A stretch of 64,000 nt of DNA from Aporrectodea caliginosa. Lineage: Eukaryota > Annelida > Clitellata > Crassiclitellata > Lumbricidae. The DNA lies in NCBI GenBank assembly GCA_020284085.1, contig JACEVL010000048.1, forward strand, positions 659,694 through 723,693. The letters run 5' to 3'. Numbering within the stretch: the stretch's first letter is position 1; every line of letters starts with the position of its first letter. The notes beneath the pieces are model-generated. The model saw nothing but the letters and a program-made list of their open reading frames with translations, did not search any database and was not told the DNA's origin. Shown in pieces: positions 11,109 to 23,340 of this stretch. Both the position numbers and the translations under genes were made by a program.

Positions 11109-14100
11109 GTTTGTTGTTCTTATTTCTATTGATCCATTTATATAGCACTACTATTTAGTGACAAAGTGTAGACAGGTGGTGCCAACGCGAAACGCAATGT
11201 CATATGCTGAGGTAATGATGAGAATGTGCAGTGTTCCTAAAATGGGCTATGCTCAACATATGAGCACAAATGAATATACACTTGTAGCAGCCATAGATAA
11301 ACAACTATAATTGATCGAGAATAGTCTGCACAGGGCATCATCAAAGCCCTTTGTGAATTCGAACATCATTGATCATCTTACTTGACCAAAATAACCTATT
11401 CGACTGGGCGATGATGCAACTGTAGGCTAAGGTCTATTCATAGGCTGCTTTCAGTGGTCACACGCTAGCAACGCCGGACGATACTCATGTCGGCTATCTC
11501 GTGGCGTTGGACCTGGATTACACCAACAATCTTCACGATATCAATGGCTTAAGCAGACAACGCCGAGTGTATAATCGCATGTCTTTCGGCCGGTGTCACG
11601 AAATAGGGTATCACTTATACATGAGTATCCCCCATCCCCCTTAGCGAAATGGAGTTTTCGGTTTAGTTTGCATTTTTGGCGGTTTCTAAGTGAATTCAGT
11701 CGTACGGTTTGGATTTATTGTACACATAAAATATTTTAAGTTGCGTATCTTTAGTTTGTACGTCGACCTGAAATTAACTTATTTCGTTTTTGGTGATTTT
11801 GACTGGATTTTCGTCTTGGCTATCGTGACGCGTATGACGATGGGGGATAGAATGGTTTATCCCCCCGGATACTCTAAACCGGTTTATTCCATCCGAGGGG
11901 ATAAATTCATTCATCCCCCCGGATAGTCTTAGGACGAATACTCTATTTCGTGACACCGGCCTTGGATTTCGGTCTGGTGTTCGGCATTGGCTCGATTCTC
12001 TTCAAACATAGGACGCCGGAAGTGGTCAGGCTTCGCCAGATAGATTTGGCAAACACCTCGGAAACCTTCACGGCGTCCCTTTGTCGCAGGATTTCGAAAC
12101 ATGAAATTAATTTTCACTATATTTTAAATCACTATTCGTGAAAAAGGTATTGGCGATATGTGCAAGTCCATAGTTTAAGATAAATTATCGTGCATTTGAG
12201 ACTTCCTCACCTTTTTTCGTCCTGGACTTCGAAAATTCTAATATTTGGACTGATCCACTTCTCATAAAGTGAAATTAGTCAATTTAATTTCACAAATAAT
12301 TTTGAGTCTAAAGTTGTTTTTTCTTGCTGAGCAACAGAGTGCGCTGTTTTAGGTATATGCCATCCTGGTTTCACTTATCTGCCTGCTTCTAAAAGCTGTT
12401 ACAAGGTCGTCTATGAGAGTCACAACTGGACCTCGGCTGCTCAGAAGTGTCAGGAGCTACGCCCTGGGTCTCATTTGGTTGCAATTACAAGTGCCGAAGA
12501 AAACGACGCATTGAAGACATTCCTTGCCACAGAACTTTCAAGTATGTACAAGTGTAAACATGCTTGCTCAATAATCAGGCATTGTCTTTGTCTATATATT
12601 ATGTATGTATTTATTTATGCATGTATTTAAACATCTATTATATCCAAATATGCATGCATCAGTGTACATGTATGGTTGTATCAAGACACTAAATTTAGCG
12701 CATTTTAAGTGGTTTTACTAAGGCACTTTATTGGCAGGACGATCTAGCTCTAAAAGTGTTTGTTCAGACAGTTTTAATACTTTTGCCTGACAGAGTTAAA
12801 TACAAGACCACTCATGTGAAACAGAAGCTGTTTAACGAGGGAAATCATAATCGTGAGAAGGCACAGCGAGCTCATGATTATATATGGAAGCGTGGCACTC
12901 AAATATCCATGAGCAGACACTAATCAAAAATTTGATGATCAGTATGCCTTTAGGCCTACGGGCTCAACGGCTGCTGCTTTGATGGCTGTTTCTAACCACA
13001 TCCTTGAAACCTTATGCAATGAACCCTATGTAGGCTTGGTCTCATTGAATTTTTCCAAAGCCTTTGACTCTGTCAGACATTCAACTTGCTTCTCTCCCAA
13101 TTCCTGATCACATTTTTAATGAGATTTTGAATCTACTTCATAATCGAAGTCATTGCACTAGGTTTAACGGTGTAATATCTTCTCTTGCACGAACTAATGC
13201 AAGTATTATTCAAGGTTCTGGTTTGGGCCCGATGGATTTCGTAGTTGCAATCTCTGACCTAAAACCAGTTAATAAATGCAATCGCATTTTAAAATATGCA
13301 GATGATTGCTATCTAGCTGTCCCCGCATCAAGTATCACTACAACTGAGATTGAGCTTGAGTCATATTAGTGTATGGGCACAGAGTTGCAACCTCAAGCTT
13401 AACTCAAGCAAATCCTGTGAGATAATTTTCACGCGTCCCCGGGGTACCATCGGTATGTTCCCCCTCCTCTAAGAGGTATCGTAAGACCTCAAGCCCTAAA
13501 TATTCTGGGTGTTGAGCTTACAGCGAAATTTGGGTTCTCCAGTCACATTAAACGTTTGACCATAAAAGAAAGGCAGTCCTTTTATGCACTTCGGATCCTG
13601 AGGTCGCATGGGCTCTCGGGGGACAGTTTATTTGATGTAGTTCGTGCCACTACGGTTGGTATGATGCTGTATTGCTCGCCTGTGTGGTGGGGCTTTGCGA
13701 GAGTGCAGGAACGGAAGGCCCTTGAGGGAATTATCCGAAGGTTGGTACGCCAGGGATACTTACCTCCATCTTCTCCCTCATTTGAGACTCTCTGCAACAA
13801 TGCGGATACTAATCTTTGCCTGTATTCTGCACAATCCTTATCATGTATTGCATAAATATTGTTGTTCTTGCAATCGCGAGACTCAAGCATGCCACGGTCC
13901 CATAAAAATCATTTTAACTTCCATGTTTGAACAATGCTCACTTTTTTTATATACAAATAAACGTAAATTTTCCTAGATCTGGCTATTTAAACCCTTCATT
14001 TTCCCCCTAGCTCTTCTTCCTCTATGTTAAAGCTTCTCATCAATTATTGGTTGATATACACAATGTTTGCATTATCATTCAATTGTACAGTGCCAAACGT

Positions 14101-15165
14101 TTTCTAGTGCATCGAGCAGGATATATAAACTTACTGATTTCTATGATGTCTGACATAGTAGACTTTGAAGAAGCTCCCTGATGTAGGTTTGTGCCGAACA
14201 GCATCAAGAACCACAGGAGATGAATGCTGAACTTTATTCTCTCGTCGATTATTAGCCATGGGTTCAAAACCATCATATAATTTCAAATAAATTATATGAG
14301 TCAAATTCTAAAGATTGTCAAATTATTCTATCAGGCAGTTCTGTGGATGGCGTTCTGAAGTTGGCGCAATCTTTGCCTTGGTTAGGAAGGATGGAATTAC
14401 AGCATTTGCGTCTGAGAAAATGATTCTACGGCACTAAAATTTGAATTACTTTCCATTCTTTTTATTCTATTTAAGTAGTAAAAGAAGACTAATTGTAAGG
14501 AAATATGACTTGGCCAATAGACTGTTTTAATGGATTTTTCTTAGAATTATTGATCCCGTGAGTATGCAGAGGGAAATAATTGTTCTGTTAAGAGATTTAG
14601 CGTTACAATCTCGTAATTAGTGGTAGACGTGGGATGCTCATTATAACACAGACTACACCGAATTTTGCTTTCTTTCAGGTAATCGTGTTTTAAGTTAACA
14701 CAAGTTTCAATGTACTCTATAAAGACTAATGGATTTAACAAATCTTAATCTAATAAGTGTGTTTTTACTATGTAACTATCGACAGCAATGTATTTCTTTA
14801 GAAAACTAGTAGGCCTAAGTAAAGTTTGGTCTAATTGCAGCACTACATGTAATATTTAAAAAAATAAATGTTTTAAAGAATGTGCAGGTAGCACGGCTTG
14901 CATACAGAGCGGTAAACCTGAGTGGGGAAATATGTTTTGGACAAGCGGTCAACATCAGATCAAAAGCAACTGTCGGAGTCCCTACGTGTGGAAAATTTCC
15001 AGTGACGAGGAACTGGCATTTAACTTCACCAACTGGACACCAGGTGAACCCAACTGTGAGAACACCAAAGAATCCTGCATGGATATTGAGGCCAATAATA
15101 ACTTCGGTTGGAACGATGAATCGTGTCGCGTTAAGATTTGTCCATTGTGCGAGTACAAACCTTAA
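10826..15165 (+). CDS. Gene A: secreted C-type lectin-like protein, 249 aa, 3 exons
   Basis: Exons 10826-11108, 12353-12541 and 14888-15165 join in frame (750 nt, TAA stop), with phase-1 GT-AG introns. Residues 1-17 are a signal peptide; about 22-92 form a hydrophilic, helix-prone stalk with heptad-like Leu/Ile spacing. The CTLD covers about 97-249, with EPN at 211-213 and WND at 232-234, the residues that in this family ligate calcium and favour mannose-type sugars. The tail has an extra CPLC. The protein is probably secreted and oligomeric, acting in sugar recognition such as immunity; this is inference. Intron 1 holds a MITE and intron 2 a decayed LINE. A variant polyadenylation signal ATTAAA lies at 15369. 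It is the outermost member of the cluster and its exon 1 is unlike the others. The start is the first ATG giving a signal peptide. Confidence 0.85.
11588..11961. mobile_element. MITE in intron 1 of gene A
   Basis: The ends GGCCGGTGTCACGAAATAG and its inverted copy lie 374 bp apart. Inside are repeated CCCCCCGGATA and GAGTAT blocks in both orientations. No transposase is present. Target duplication is uncertain because the outer bases are themselves palindromic (GGCC). Confidence 0.75.
12353..12541 (+). CDS. Gene A exon 2: first half of the CTLD
   Basis: It is 189 nt, phase 1 to phase 1, with acceptor TTTTAG and donor A|GTATGT. It encodes the three N-terminal Cys, the SCYKVVYESHNWTSA strand-helix block and HLVAITS, all typical of the CTLD N-terminal half. 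Exon 2 of genes B and C has the identical length. Confidence 0.9.
12926..13960 (+). pseudogene. Decayed non-LTR retrotransposon in intron 2 of gene A
   Basis: Fragments of a reverse transcriptase are readable in several frames: QYAFRPTGSTAAAL, LNFSKAFDSVRH, IIQGSGLGP and the catalytic KYADDCYL. They are followed by a post-RT segment ending in YCSPVWWGF. The order is that of a jockey/CR1-like LINE. Frame changes and stops show loss of function. Orientation is the same as gene A. Confidence 0.8.
14888..15165 (+). CDS. Gene A exon 3: calcium-site half of the CTLD
   Basis: It starts after acceptor GTGCAG and ends at TAA. It contains WTSGQ, FTNWTPGEPNC, FGWNDESC and KICPLCEYKP. Seven of the ten CTLD cysteines are here. 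Confidence 0.9.
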
Positions 15166-15450
15166 CTTTTTAAACTATTTCCTTTCTCCCGCGACCTTTC
15201 ATTGGCCTGATGAGCAAACGGAATTCTCGCTAAATCAACTTATTTCAAACTATTAAAGTTTGAGGTTTTTGAATTTATTAATTAAATGTTTAGCTTATCA
15301 GATACTTTAAAATAGAAGTTTCTTTCAAAATAAGATTTTGCTACAGCTGCTGCATTTATTCGTTTTGAATTAAAACTAAAATTTGTCATGACATTGTGTT
15401 GACGCTTTGTCTATGAGAACATTTGGCTAATCCTTCGAGACTGAATGTTG
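15166..15450 (+). promoter_or_regulatory. Gene A 3' UTR and polyadenylation region
   Basis: ATTAAA at 15369-15374 is followed by a block (about 15410-15440, core TTTGTCTATGAGAAC) that recurs after the stop codon of every lectin copy in the window. The shared position suggests a conserved 3'-end signal or residual homology of the duplications. Confidence 0.5.
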
Positions 15451-15849
15451 TCCGCCAAAACGTAATCATGACAAAATAATTGTACAGCCTGCGCTCAAGT
15501 GTACTATGGCAACTAAGTCGAATTGCTGTAGCCAGTTTGAGATCTGTTACTGTGATACAGTCAAACTTAGACGAGTTCGTAGAGCGCTGAAATCCAACCG
15601 AAACTTACTTCCTAATCAAAAATTGCTTGGCTGTGAAAATGAACTAAAATATTTCTGTCGTAAATTATCCAGATCATTCACTGAATTTAACGCAATTTAT
15701 TGATATGTTGCATAAGTAACAGTAATTAAGTAAGTAGCCTTTTAATATTGCAAGTCAGAAAAACATTTTACCAAATAAATAGTTAATGTAGGCTAAAATG
15801 TTGCCGTCGTTGAATATGAAAAGCCAAAACGACCCAACAGCTATTAGCA

Positions 15850-16005
15850 GCTACTATGAGCGCTTCTGAAACCAGACATGTATACGAGACACCAAAGTAC
15901 AAGACCGACACCGAGACCGAGACTGAGACAGTGGGGACCGAGACCGAGACCAAGACCGAGGCAATGGGGACCAAGACCGAGACGAGGCACAAGGTACGAG
16001 ACAGT
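15850..16005 (+). repeat. GACCGA minisatellite
   Basis: A degenerate hexamer array of GAGACC/GACCGA units occupies 15905-16000; a related array lies at 16630-16730. The open frames across it are repeat artefacts. The rest of 15451-17112 shows no gene. Confidence 0.75.
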
Positions 16006-16629
16006 TCAAGACAGTTCAAAACGAGTGAAATGCACATTGGACCGAAATCCCGAAATAATTTTCTCTCAACTTTCGAAGTTTAATACCAGGGACAGGTCAC
16101 TGAGATCAGCCGATCACCTGAATAGTATAGACTATAAACAAATTAAATATTTTAGCCATTCTGAAATCGTCTAAACGATTATAAAATTTAAACCTTATAT
16201 ATAATTCACATCACTCACCTTGAGACACTAGTTGTTCCAAGCGTTTCGCTTATGTTGGTTTTACACCAGCTGTAAACGGCATGCCATTACTTTGTTTTTT
16301 TCATTGATCTCAAATTGCGTGAATGCAAATTTCACTATTTCAGATTCTTTATGAGACATTTTAACATATTTGCACTGATAGAAATTAAAAAATTGAAATA
16401 AAGCAATTAAATACAAACTTAAAACTGCTCTTTTCAATATCTGTTAATACCAGAAACACAGTGTTTCTAAAGTTCCAGGTTTGTCTAGTTATCCGTTCGG
16501 CAAAGGATAATTTGATAGCGCCATACTGTCAGCAGTTCAGAACTAAAGACAGTTTGCGCGAGAACTATGTAGACCGCTTCTACAAGAGAACAAGATTATC
16601 GCTTAGAGACAGTTTCCAAAAAGTCAAGA

Positions 16630-16730
16630 AATGACCTCGAGACCAAGACTGAGACCGATACAGTGGAGTCCGAGACCGAGACCGAGACATCAAGAAACCT
16701 ATCTCGAGAGGTCTGGAGACCGAGACAGCA
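16630..16730 (+). repeat. Second GACCGA minisatellite
   Basis: This array has the same hexamer composition as 15905-16000, with similar flanking words such as CAGTGG, so the two probably belong to one dispersed or duplicated unit. Confidence 0.6.
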
Positions 16731-17112
16731 AGACAGCGTCTAGAGAGAATCCAAGTCTGTCTGAAACTCGCTTCAAGATGTTAAGCTATCGAAAGAATGG
16801 CGAGTTCATTGATAGCCGATGATGCAAAGTCTACATATTCGAAGTATAGTGCCGATTAGACTGCATCCGCAATATTCTTGGCAACAGATGTTGTGTTGCT
16901 GGAATCTTAATAGTCCAGTGCTGAAGGCTTACAGGAGAAGCACGTGAAAATTTCGGACCAACCTCGAGCGGCAGCCATGCGGTGACCATCGTAGGTGTTA
17001 TTTAAAATCATCCAAAACGAGAAAATTCCACGCTATGACTTGAAAAAAAATCACAGAAGCGGGCTCGGAAGCAATGGCGCAGGGGAGCGGGACCCTGGTC
17101 AGCCTGGTGTTC

Positions 17113-17229
17113 GGCGGCAATCAGGAATCTTGCTGGCATTTTTGGGCCAAACATGACTTCGATTGGAACGATACACTATGCAGCCTGAAGATTTGTTCAC
17201 TGTGCAAATACAAACCTTTATTGTTTTAA
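17113..17229 (+). pseudogene. Orphan C-terminal fragment of lectin exon 3
   Basis: A 39-codon in-frame stretch reads ESCWHFWAKHDFDWNDTLC and then KICSLCKYKP, ending TAA. It is the last part of a CTLD exon 3 with WND intact, but the upstream half (WTSGQ, EPN) and any acceptor are missing. The 3' flank to about 17490 also matches lectin 3' regions. It is a truncated paralogue between genes A and B. Confidence 0.8.
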
Positions 17230-17510
17230 TATAGATTTCGTTTTTCCTCGACTTTTTGTTCGCCTGATTTAAAAAGTGAGGCCAATTCATCTCGATCTAA
17301 TAAATGGAAATATCTGTTAAATTATTAACTAACTAACTAACGTCTGCCTTATCTGAGACTTTTAACTGATTCTTATGAAGTCATTGTTCACATTTATGTT
17401 TGTTTTCTGCCTGAGAAGTAACTAAAGCTTGTCGTTTGTGGACGCTTTGTCTACGAGAACATGTCGCTTATCATTTAAAGCTTAGAATTGTGTGCTAGGG
17501 TGAAGTCATG

Positions 17511-18065
17511 CAGTGCTGGATAGCTACTTTTAAAACGTATCTAACTACAGTAACCAGTTACTGGAAAGGAAAATGTAATCAGTTACCTGCAAATAGTTAC
17601 TCTAGAAAAAGTAGAATTGCGAATTAGCCTATAGTTATTTTGAAAAAGTTACTAAATAGCCTTTTTAGATACTGTAAGTGGAAATCGTAGGCCTAACTAT
17701 AATTTTCAGCGTCCTGCGTGATAGACTTTGAAATTGACGAATAAAAGGAGAGAGTTCAGTTACATGAGCACAGACGAAAATGTCCGGGTCACTGACACGC
17801 ACGTGCACTAAAGAATTTGCAGGTTGATGATGAAATAGGCCTACCTCTAATAATATTAATAGCGCCATAATTAACTAGACGACGCGATCATTGGTTGATT
17901 TTAAAGTACGCAAAGTAACTAAATTTTTGCGTTATCGTTACTTCAGTAATATATTCAGTTACTGTTGTGCGTTACTCTGGGTGAAAAGTAACAAGTTACC
18001 TCGAAAGTTGCTCACAAATATTACTGTAACTATAGTACAGTAGCGCGCTACAAGTAGACCTAACG
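17511..18065. mobile_element. hAT-type MITE rich in GTTACT motifs
   Basis: The left end CAGTGCTGGATAGCTACTTT and many internal AGTTACT / AGTAACT motifs in both halves match the style of hAT MITEs. The right end is not sharply defined (about 18050-18065), and I did not find a target duplication. Confidence 0.5.
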
Positions 18066-19362
18066 CAGTAGCGCACAGAACTGTAGTCATGGTAATGCTA
18101 TTATTACAGCCTTCAACCCAAGATGAGTATATTGCAATATTGTGATCAAAATAATATTAGTAGACATCACACAAATCCGTGGCCAAGCATTTTGGAAAGA
18201 GACCGAGTGTGAAGTAGGCCACTATCATTGTATCAACCTAATATTCTCAGCCGCAGCATATTGTTAGGACGGATGGCGAGTTTCGTTTCATTACAAGCGA
18301 TCGTTCAACTATCACTTTAATCTCAGTGTACACATTTTATGGCAGAGCTCACGATGGGGCGCAAGTGGCACACTCGAAGTGAAAGACGAAAGAATTTTCT
18401 TCCTTGATTCTTTAGAACTAGTACTTCAGCACTCGTGCAATTCGACTATTGCACACCTCCTTAACTGTTAACAACAAACGCGTATTAAGGACATACCCAG
18501 ACAGCAATATCAAAATGTAATTTTCGGCTAGGATTAAACACTACTAAACTCGTCCAAGCTAAATGCCAAGGTCACTTTAGACTATAATGTTCTGAGCTCA
18601 GACAAAGTTTGTGGCCAGATGGCCGAAGTCTTAGCACACCTTCGAAACACTGTCAAACATAACTTACATAACACTGCTTCTAGTGTCTGGCCACAACTCA
18701 ATAGACGACAGTGGCTAGATATAACAATGTATACATGTACATAATTATAGACACAGAGTGCAGAAAATATGGATGAAAATAACTGCTGTTGTAGAAGTAG
18801 TGGTTTCAATTTAACGACACTGTGTGATAGCAAAGAGCATTAGCGTCGCCCTCCTCCTTATCCAGTCTAGGGACTGGCACTGCCAGAGTATGAGTAGTGG
18901 CGGAGTTCAACAGCTGTTTTCCCAAGGCTTTAAGGGAACATACCCTAGCGTCTATACAATTGACAACGCTGGCACGGAGAGACGTGGTGTAACATTTATT
19001 TTGAAATAATAATTTCTACTCGATTTGTTCATAAATTTTATTTACTAAACACCATAACTAGGCCCTATTGAATGAAAGAACATGAGCGACGATTCAGCGC
19101 CCCCAACAGTGAGCGTTATTTGGCACAAATTCTTATTTCCCGTATGCCGCTCATAATATATTGAGTATAACTGTATAATTTAATTTTGCCAAACGTTTTT
19201 TCTGCATTCACATCTCCGCAGTAATTGTTGCAGTTATTGATAGCCATTCTAAATGTAATTACCTGCACAGCCGTCACGACTTTTACCATCAGTTAAGCGT
19301 GTATCGATCGTTGAATTCTGCAGACCACGGCGAGCAGCTACGCATGCACGCAAGAACTGGCA

Positions 19363-19385
19363 TCATAAAGTAAAAAACATGGTAC
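19363..19385 (+). promoter_or_regulatory. Degenerate TATA region of gene B
   Basis: Aligned to the gene C promoter, the core GTATAAAAC has become GTAAAAAAC here, while the surrounding GGTAC, CATGCTCATAGAC and AACGTGCG words are kept. The T-to-A change in the box suggests weakened transcription. Confidence 0.6.
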
Positions 19386-19468
19386 AAAGTCATGCTCATA
19401 GACAATCGAACAAAGTGTATCGTTGAAAGCAGAATTGCATGACCGGCAACGTGCGCAACTTGGGAAAA

Positions 19469-19652
19469 ATGTTCAAAGTAGCTTTCCTCCTATTTGGAAT
19501 GTTGGTTGCAACAGCACAAGGCCAAGTGTGCTGTCCTTTCACTTAGAAAACACTGGACAATCTCAAATCGGATGTTGACGGCCTAAAAGAGCTCATCAAA
19601 GTTCTTTATGCAAAGCTCGAAAATCAGTTCAAGTGGTCACCGTATCCGGATG
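19469..19652 (+). pseudogene. Gene B exon 1: signal peptide and stalk with TAG
   Basis: It is homologous to gene C exon 1 and ends at the same SPYPDG|GTTTGT donor. The TAG after VCCPFT interrupts it just downstream of the leader. Confidence 0.85.
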
Positions 19653-20997
19653 GTTTGTAGACTGACTTTTATGTTTCTAGCAATGTAAACTGTGCCAATC
19701 CAAATGTTTACTTATTAGCATCGTTACGCAATGAATTGGACGATTGCAGCATAGCCTACGTGTCACCCAATTAATGATCAATGCATAATTAAGCATAATT
19801 TTCGAAGCCAATATTTAAGGGGCTCATGCAAAACTTTGTCAGCAGTTTGAAATGTCATACTTTGCAGTCAGATCTTATTAACCAGCTCAATGTCTGGGGT
19901 TTTGGTATCGCTGTAGGCGTCCAGCTTCTGAGCGTCATCCTAAGAAGCTGCTTTAGTAACAACGTGGAAGGGATGTGATGCAATCGACTGTAGCTCCTTT
20001 TAAAGTTATGTGATGTTAGATCTCGCTAGGGCTGGAGATATTAGAATTTTACCGGTATTGATGCAGATGCTCTTCAGCCGATAATGAGGTTCGATCTCTC
20101 AACCTTTTGCCTGATATAGATTTTCTCAATGACGGGGCCGATCACAGCACAAAGTATTGCCCAGCTTTACGATCCCGGGTTCGAAATGAAGGAAAGTATT
20201 TCAAACGGGTTGAGCCAAGTTTCACCGAAAGCAAGAATATCCATTGCGTGATCCGATAGTTAACATGTAGTTTGAAGAGAAGCTGACTTATTCCTGACTT
20301 AGTTGGTAATAAGGTGCCGGAACTTGATAGTTTAGACGACAAGGACAAGTGTTCACTGTTCAGCTCAAGAAAGAAGTAGTAGAAAGTAAAAAAGACTGTA
20401 GCAGAGAGTAAGCGATATATGTTTCAGATCAATAATATATGCTGATAGGTAGTAATGGAGCATTGTAGAGAAACAGAGCGGTTAAGAAAGAAGCATTCGG
20501 TTGGATAACGTGGATGGAACAGCTATAAGTGGAGTGTTAAAATAATATCGAGCAGTATGTACCGGCAAAGAATTGAGAAAATCCATGGCTGAGGAAGCTA
20601 GAAAGTAACAAAGCCAGGTGCAGTGAGTCAATGGATGATAGTAGCAAATGCAACCGTTTTACAAAATTAGACGGAAAGCTATAAGAACAGTATAAATGAC
20701 TTTTACGAACATTTTCGCAGTCTGTGCGTTTGACTTAATATGTTTGTTCAGCTTTGTGCATGTGTTGTGATGTTTGATTTGTTTCTTTCTGCCTTCAGGG
20801 GTAATAAAGTACTAAATAGAACAAAGTAAAATTTGCGATAATTTTTTGAATAAAATGACGTGCAATCACTTAAATCCTTCAGGTGGTTCAGTAGCGAGTT
20901 CTTCCGTATGGTGCTGAAGATGTTGGTGAGTAGGGTGCTGACTAAGTTTTCAATAAGCTGTCTAACCCTCAGGATACCAAGGATTTTTTGGCGACAT

Positions 20998-21902
20998 CGG
21001 CTACCAAGGGGGTTGAGACGACCCCCTGGATTTCGTGTTTGGTTTCACATATCATAACTTGTAATACATCATTGGATTCAGCATGCATTTCTGCACAGAA
21101 TGGTATATTAAGTTGTACATTATGTGAATACACCTCGAAATTACATCACTTTTAAGAACGGAACCCCCTTAATTAGCGATATTTTATATTATTGCGTACA
21201 TTTTGTACTTTTTGGATAAACAAATATAAAATTATGCGTGTTTTGAAGCTGATCTATGTATCCAAGATACAAACATACATCCCTACATATGTTTATATAC
21301 GTATAAATATACATCATACATATATATCGGTTTACGTTGTGATGCTGCATTCAGCCATTTTCACACAGATTACGCGTATTATTATGTATTTTGATCACTT
21401 CCGGTTTTCAAAAGACAAACATGTAAGTATGCAAATGAAGCCCCTACATTCCCTCTAAAGAATGGTATATTTGTTTCTCTTCCAGGAAGATAAATGATAC
21501 ATAAAAAACTAAGGGGAGTGCTTGCATTCAGCCATTTTTACGCATATTACGCGTATTATTATTTATTTTGATCACTTCCGGTTTACAAAAGACAAACATA
21601 TAAGTATCTAAATGAAGCCCTGCATTCCCAGTAAAGAATGGTATATTTGTTTCTCTTCTAGGAAGACTAGTCAATAAGCTATAGTCGAAAAACTAGGGGG
21701 GTTGTATCGACCCCCTCTGGTACCTAGGGTATATCGGGTGTAACTTTTGAATGGCGTGAGATACCTCCATGATGTTGCCTCAAAATGTGCGCAAATGATC
21801 CTGCTACAGCTACTTAAAATGTCAAAATTATATTCCATATGGAACAAGTTTGCGAAGCAAAAAACCTAGGGGTCGTTCCAACCCCCCCTTGGTAGCCCGA
21901 GG
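20998..21902. mobile_element. Element with inverted G-rich termini in intron 1 of gene B
   Basis: GGCTACCAAGGGGGTTG near 20999 is matched in inverted form near 21895, and both ends are followed by ACGACCCC. An internal hairpin of the same type lies at about 21698-21720. Two tandem copies of about 180 bp (21340-21515 and 21520-21670) lie inside. No transposase is visible. Confidence 0.55.
21340..21670 (+). repeat. Two tandem copies of a roughly 180-bp unit
   Basis: Both copies contain CATTCAGCCATTTT, TTACGCGTATTATTAT, GATCACTTCCGGTTT and AAAGAATGGTATATTTG in the same order with few differences. Confidence 0.8.
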
Positions 21903-22262
21903 GGTTTAAAGCATTGCTCAGGTAAGATGAAAGGCTTATGTAAGATTAGTTAACTGCTGATCGAGTTACTCAGTTTATGCTGAATTTGAGCTTTATTAAG
22001 TCTGTTGTTGCACTTTTCGCTTATTCACTCGCGTGTGACTTTTCCATATGCCTGCGAAAAGATAGCTGGTCATATAAGTGAGACCGACCAACTGACTAAT
22101 TGACCAAAAAACCGACTAAATGAGTCACGACACACAGAATATCTAATTTGTTCATGGTCATAAGTGACTCCAGATTGCTAAATGTTCATTCAGACTCATT
22201 CAAACTGATAAATATATTTAATTTCTAGAAAATGATGTTTCAATCATTTGCAAAGCAATCGG

Positions 22263-22410
22263 TGCGGCATTTTTTGTATTCTGTAACGAGTTTAAATAGA
22301 CGCTGTGTCGACAGAATAATTATCCGCAACATAATTAGTAGATAGCAAGCCGCTTCAAACATTTGAGTTTCGCAATTACGTAGGCCTATCTGAAATGCAA
22401 ACAACCTGTA
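22263..22410 (+). repeat. Intron-1 block conserved between lectin paralogues
   Basis: The words TCGGTG.GGCAT, TATTC.GT, AATTATCC.CAA and TAGTAGAT..CAAGC..TTCAAA also occur in order at 36690-36810, at its mirror 61300-61420, and in part within 40149-40206. All these sites lie downstream of an exon 1 of this family. Confidence 0.6.
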
Positions 22411-22999
22411 ACATCGGCGTAGAAGTTAATCAATGGAATTCAAATTGAAAATGGCATAATCACAGCACGCCATAGTCGCCATACTTTAAATTTAATTTAA
22501 AAATATCACGAACAGGCTCTGTAGCAGCTGCAAAGTACTCAATTACTTTGTACTTGTGGAAGAAATAAACTGGAGATATAAATCGTTGAAAATTTTATGA
22601 AAGACTACAAGATCCTAATTAAATAGACCTAATCACAAACGATGGACTATCATTGTCTACCCCAGTGAATCAGTGAATCGAAAAGGACAGTCGCCTAAAC
22701 ATTGATTAATTTTATGTGCTGAGAAAAGGACAAATAATGTGGCTACTTGGACATAAGCGTCTTCATCCTAAGCATGGAATGAGACATGCGACCGTCGTTT
22801 ATATGGCTGGACTGCATCACAGTTCATTATATTCACCGCGTTCCACTCTTTTTACATTCTTGTCATCTTTTTCTGGATAATGACTCTAACAGCAGGAAGG
22901 CTAACGATGACAGCGCTTTTATTAAGTACTTGAAAAGCGCTGAATCGCTCTTCTAATGTCTGCAATTAAGAGTCTGTATAAAAATAAAGAGGCCACATA

Positions 23000-23340
23000 A
23001 TTATAAACATATGAAAATATTACAGATACACACATGCATGCATATATACATGTATGCGTAAACAAATAGATAATTTATACATAGGCCTACTTACATGCAT
23101 ACATTTATTAATACACATACATATTTGACTAAATATATGAACAATATATTCATACTGAATATTTTCTAACCTGTTATATGCATGCATAAATATTAAATAT
23201 ATAAATATATATTATATATAGGCATACAAATACTTACGTATATATCCATACACATACGTACATATATACATGCAAATACATACATATATATACGAACACG
23301 TAGGCCTATATATTGGCATGTATAAACCATATATTAATAC
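23000..23340. repeat. Degenerate CATA-rich repeat
   Basis: ATACAT/ATATAT-type short repeats dominate. The remainder of intron 1 of gene B (22410-23912) shows no gene. Confidence 0.7.

Larger units (their letters stand above)
18461..20640. repeat. Left arm of inverted duplication shared with gene C
   Basis: This 2.2 kb matches the reverse complement of about 40690-44419, including the exon 1 regions of genes B and C, their promoters and intron 1 starts. The match begins near CCTTAACTGTTAAC and ends near AGTGAGTCAATGGATG. The right arm is longer only because of a 1511-bp TTAA element absent here (empty site 19293-19296). Confidence 0.85.

Noticed and set aside
18770..18835. CACTGTG motif as a RAG/Transib recombination signal heptamer
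   Set aside because: Only a heptamer-like word is present; no spaced nonamer and no transposase are seen, and the word lies inside a dispersed repeat.
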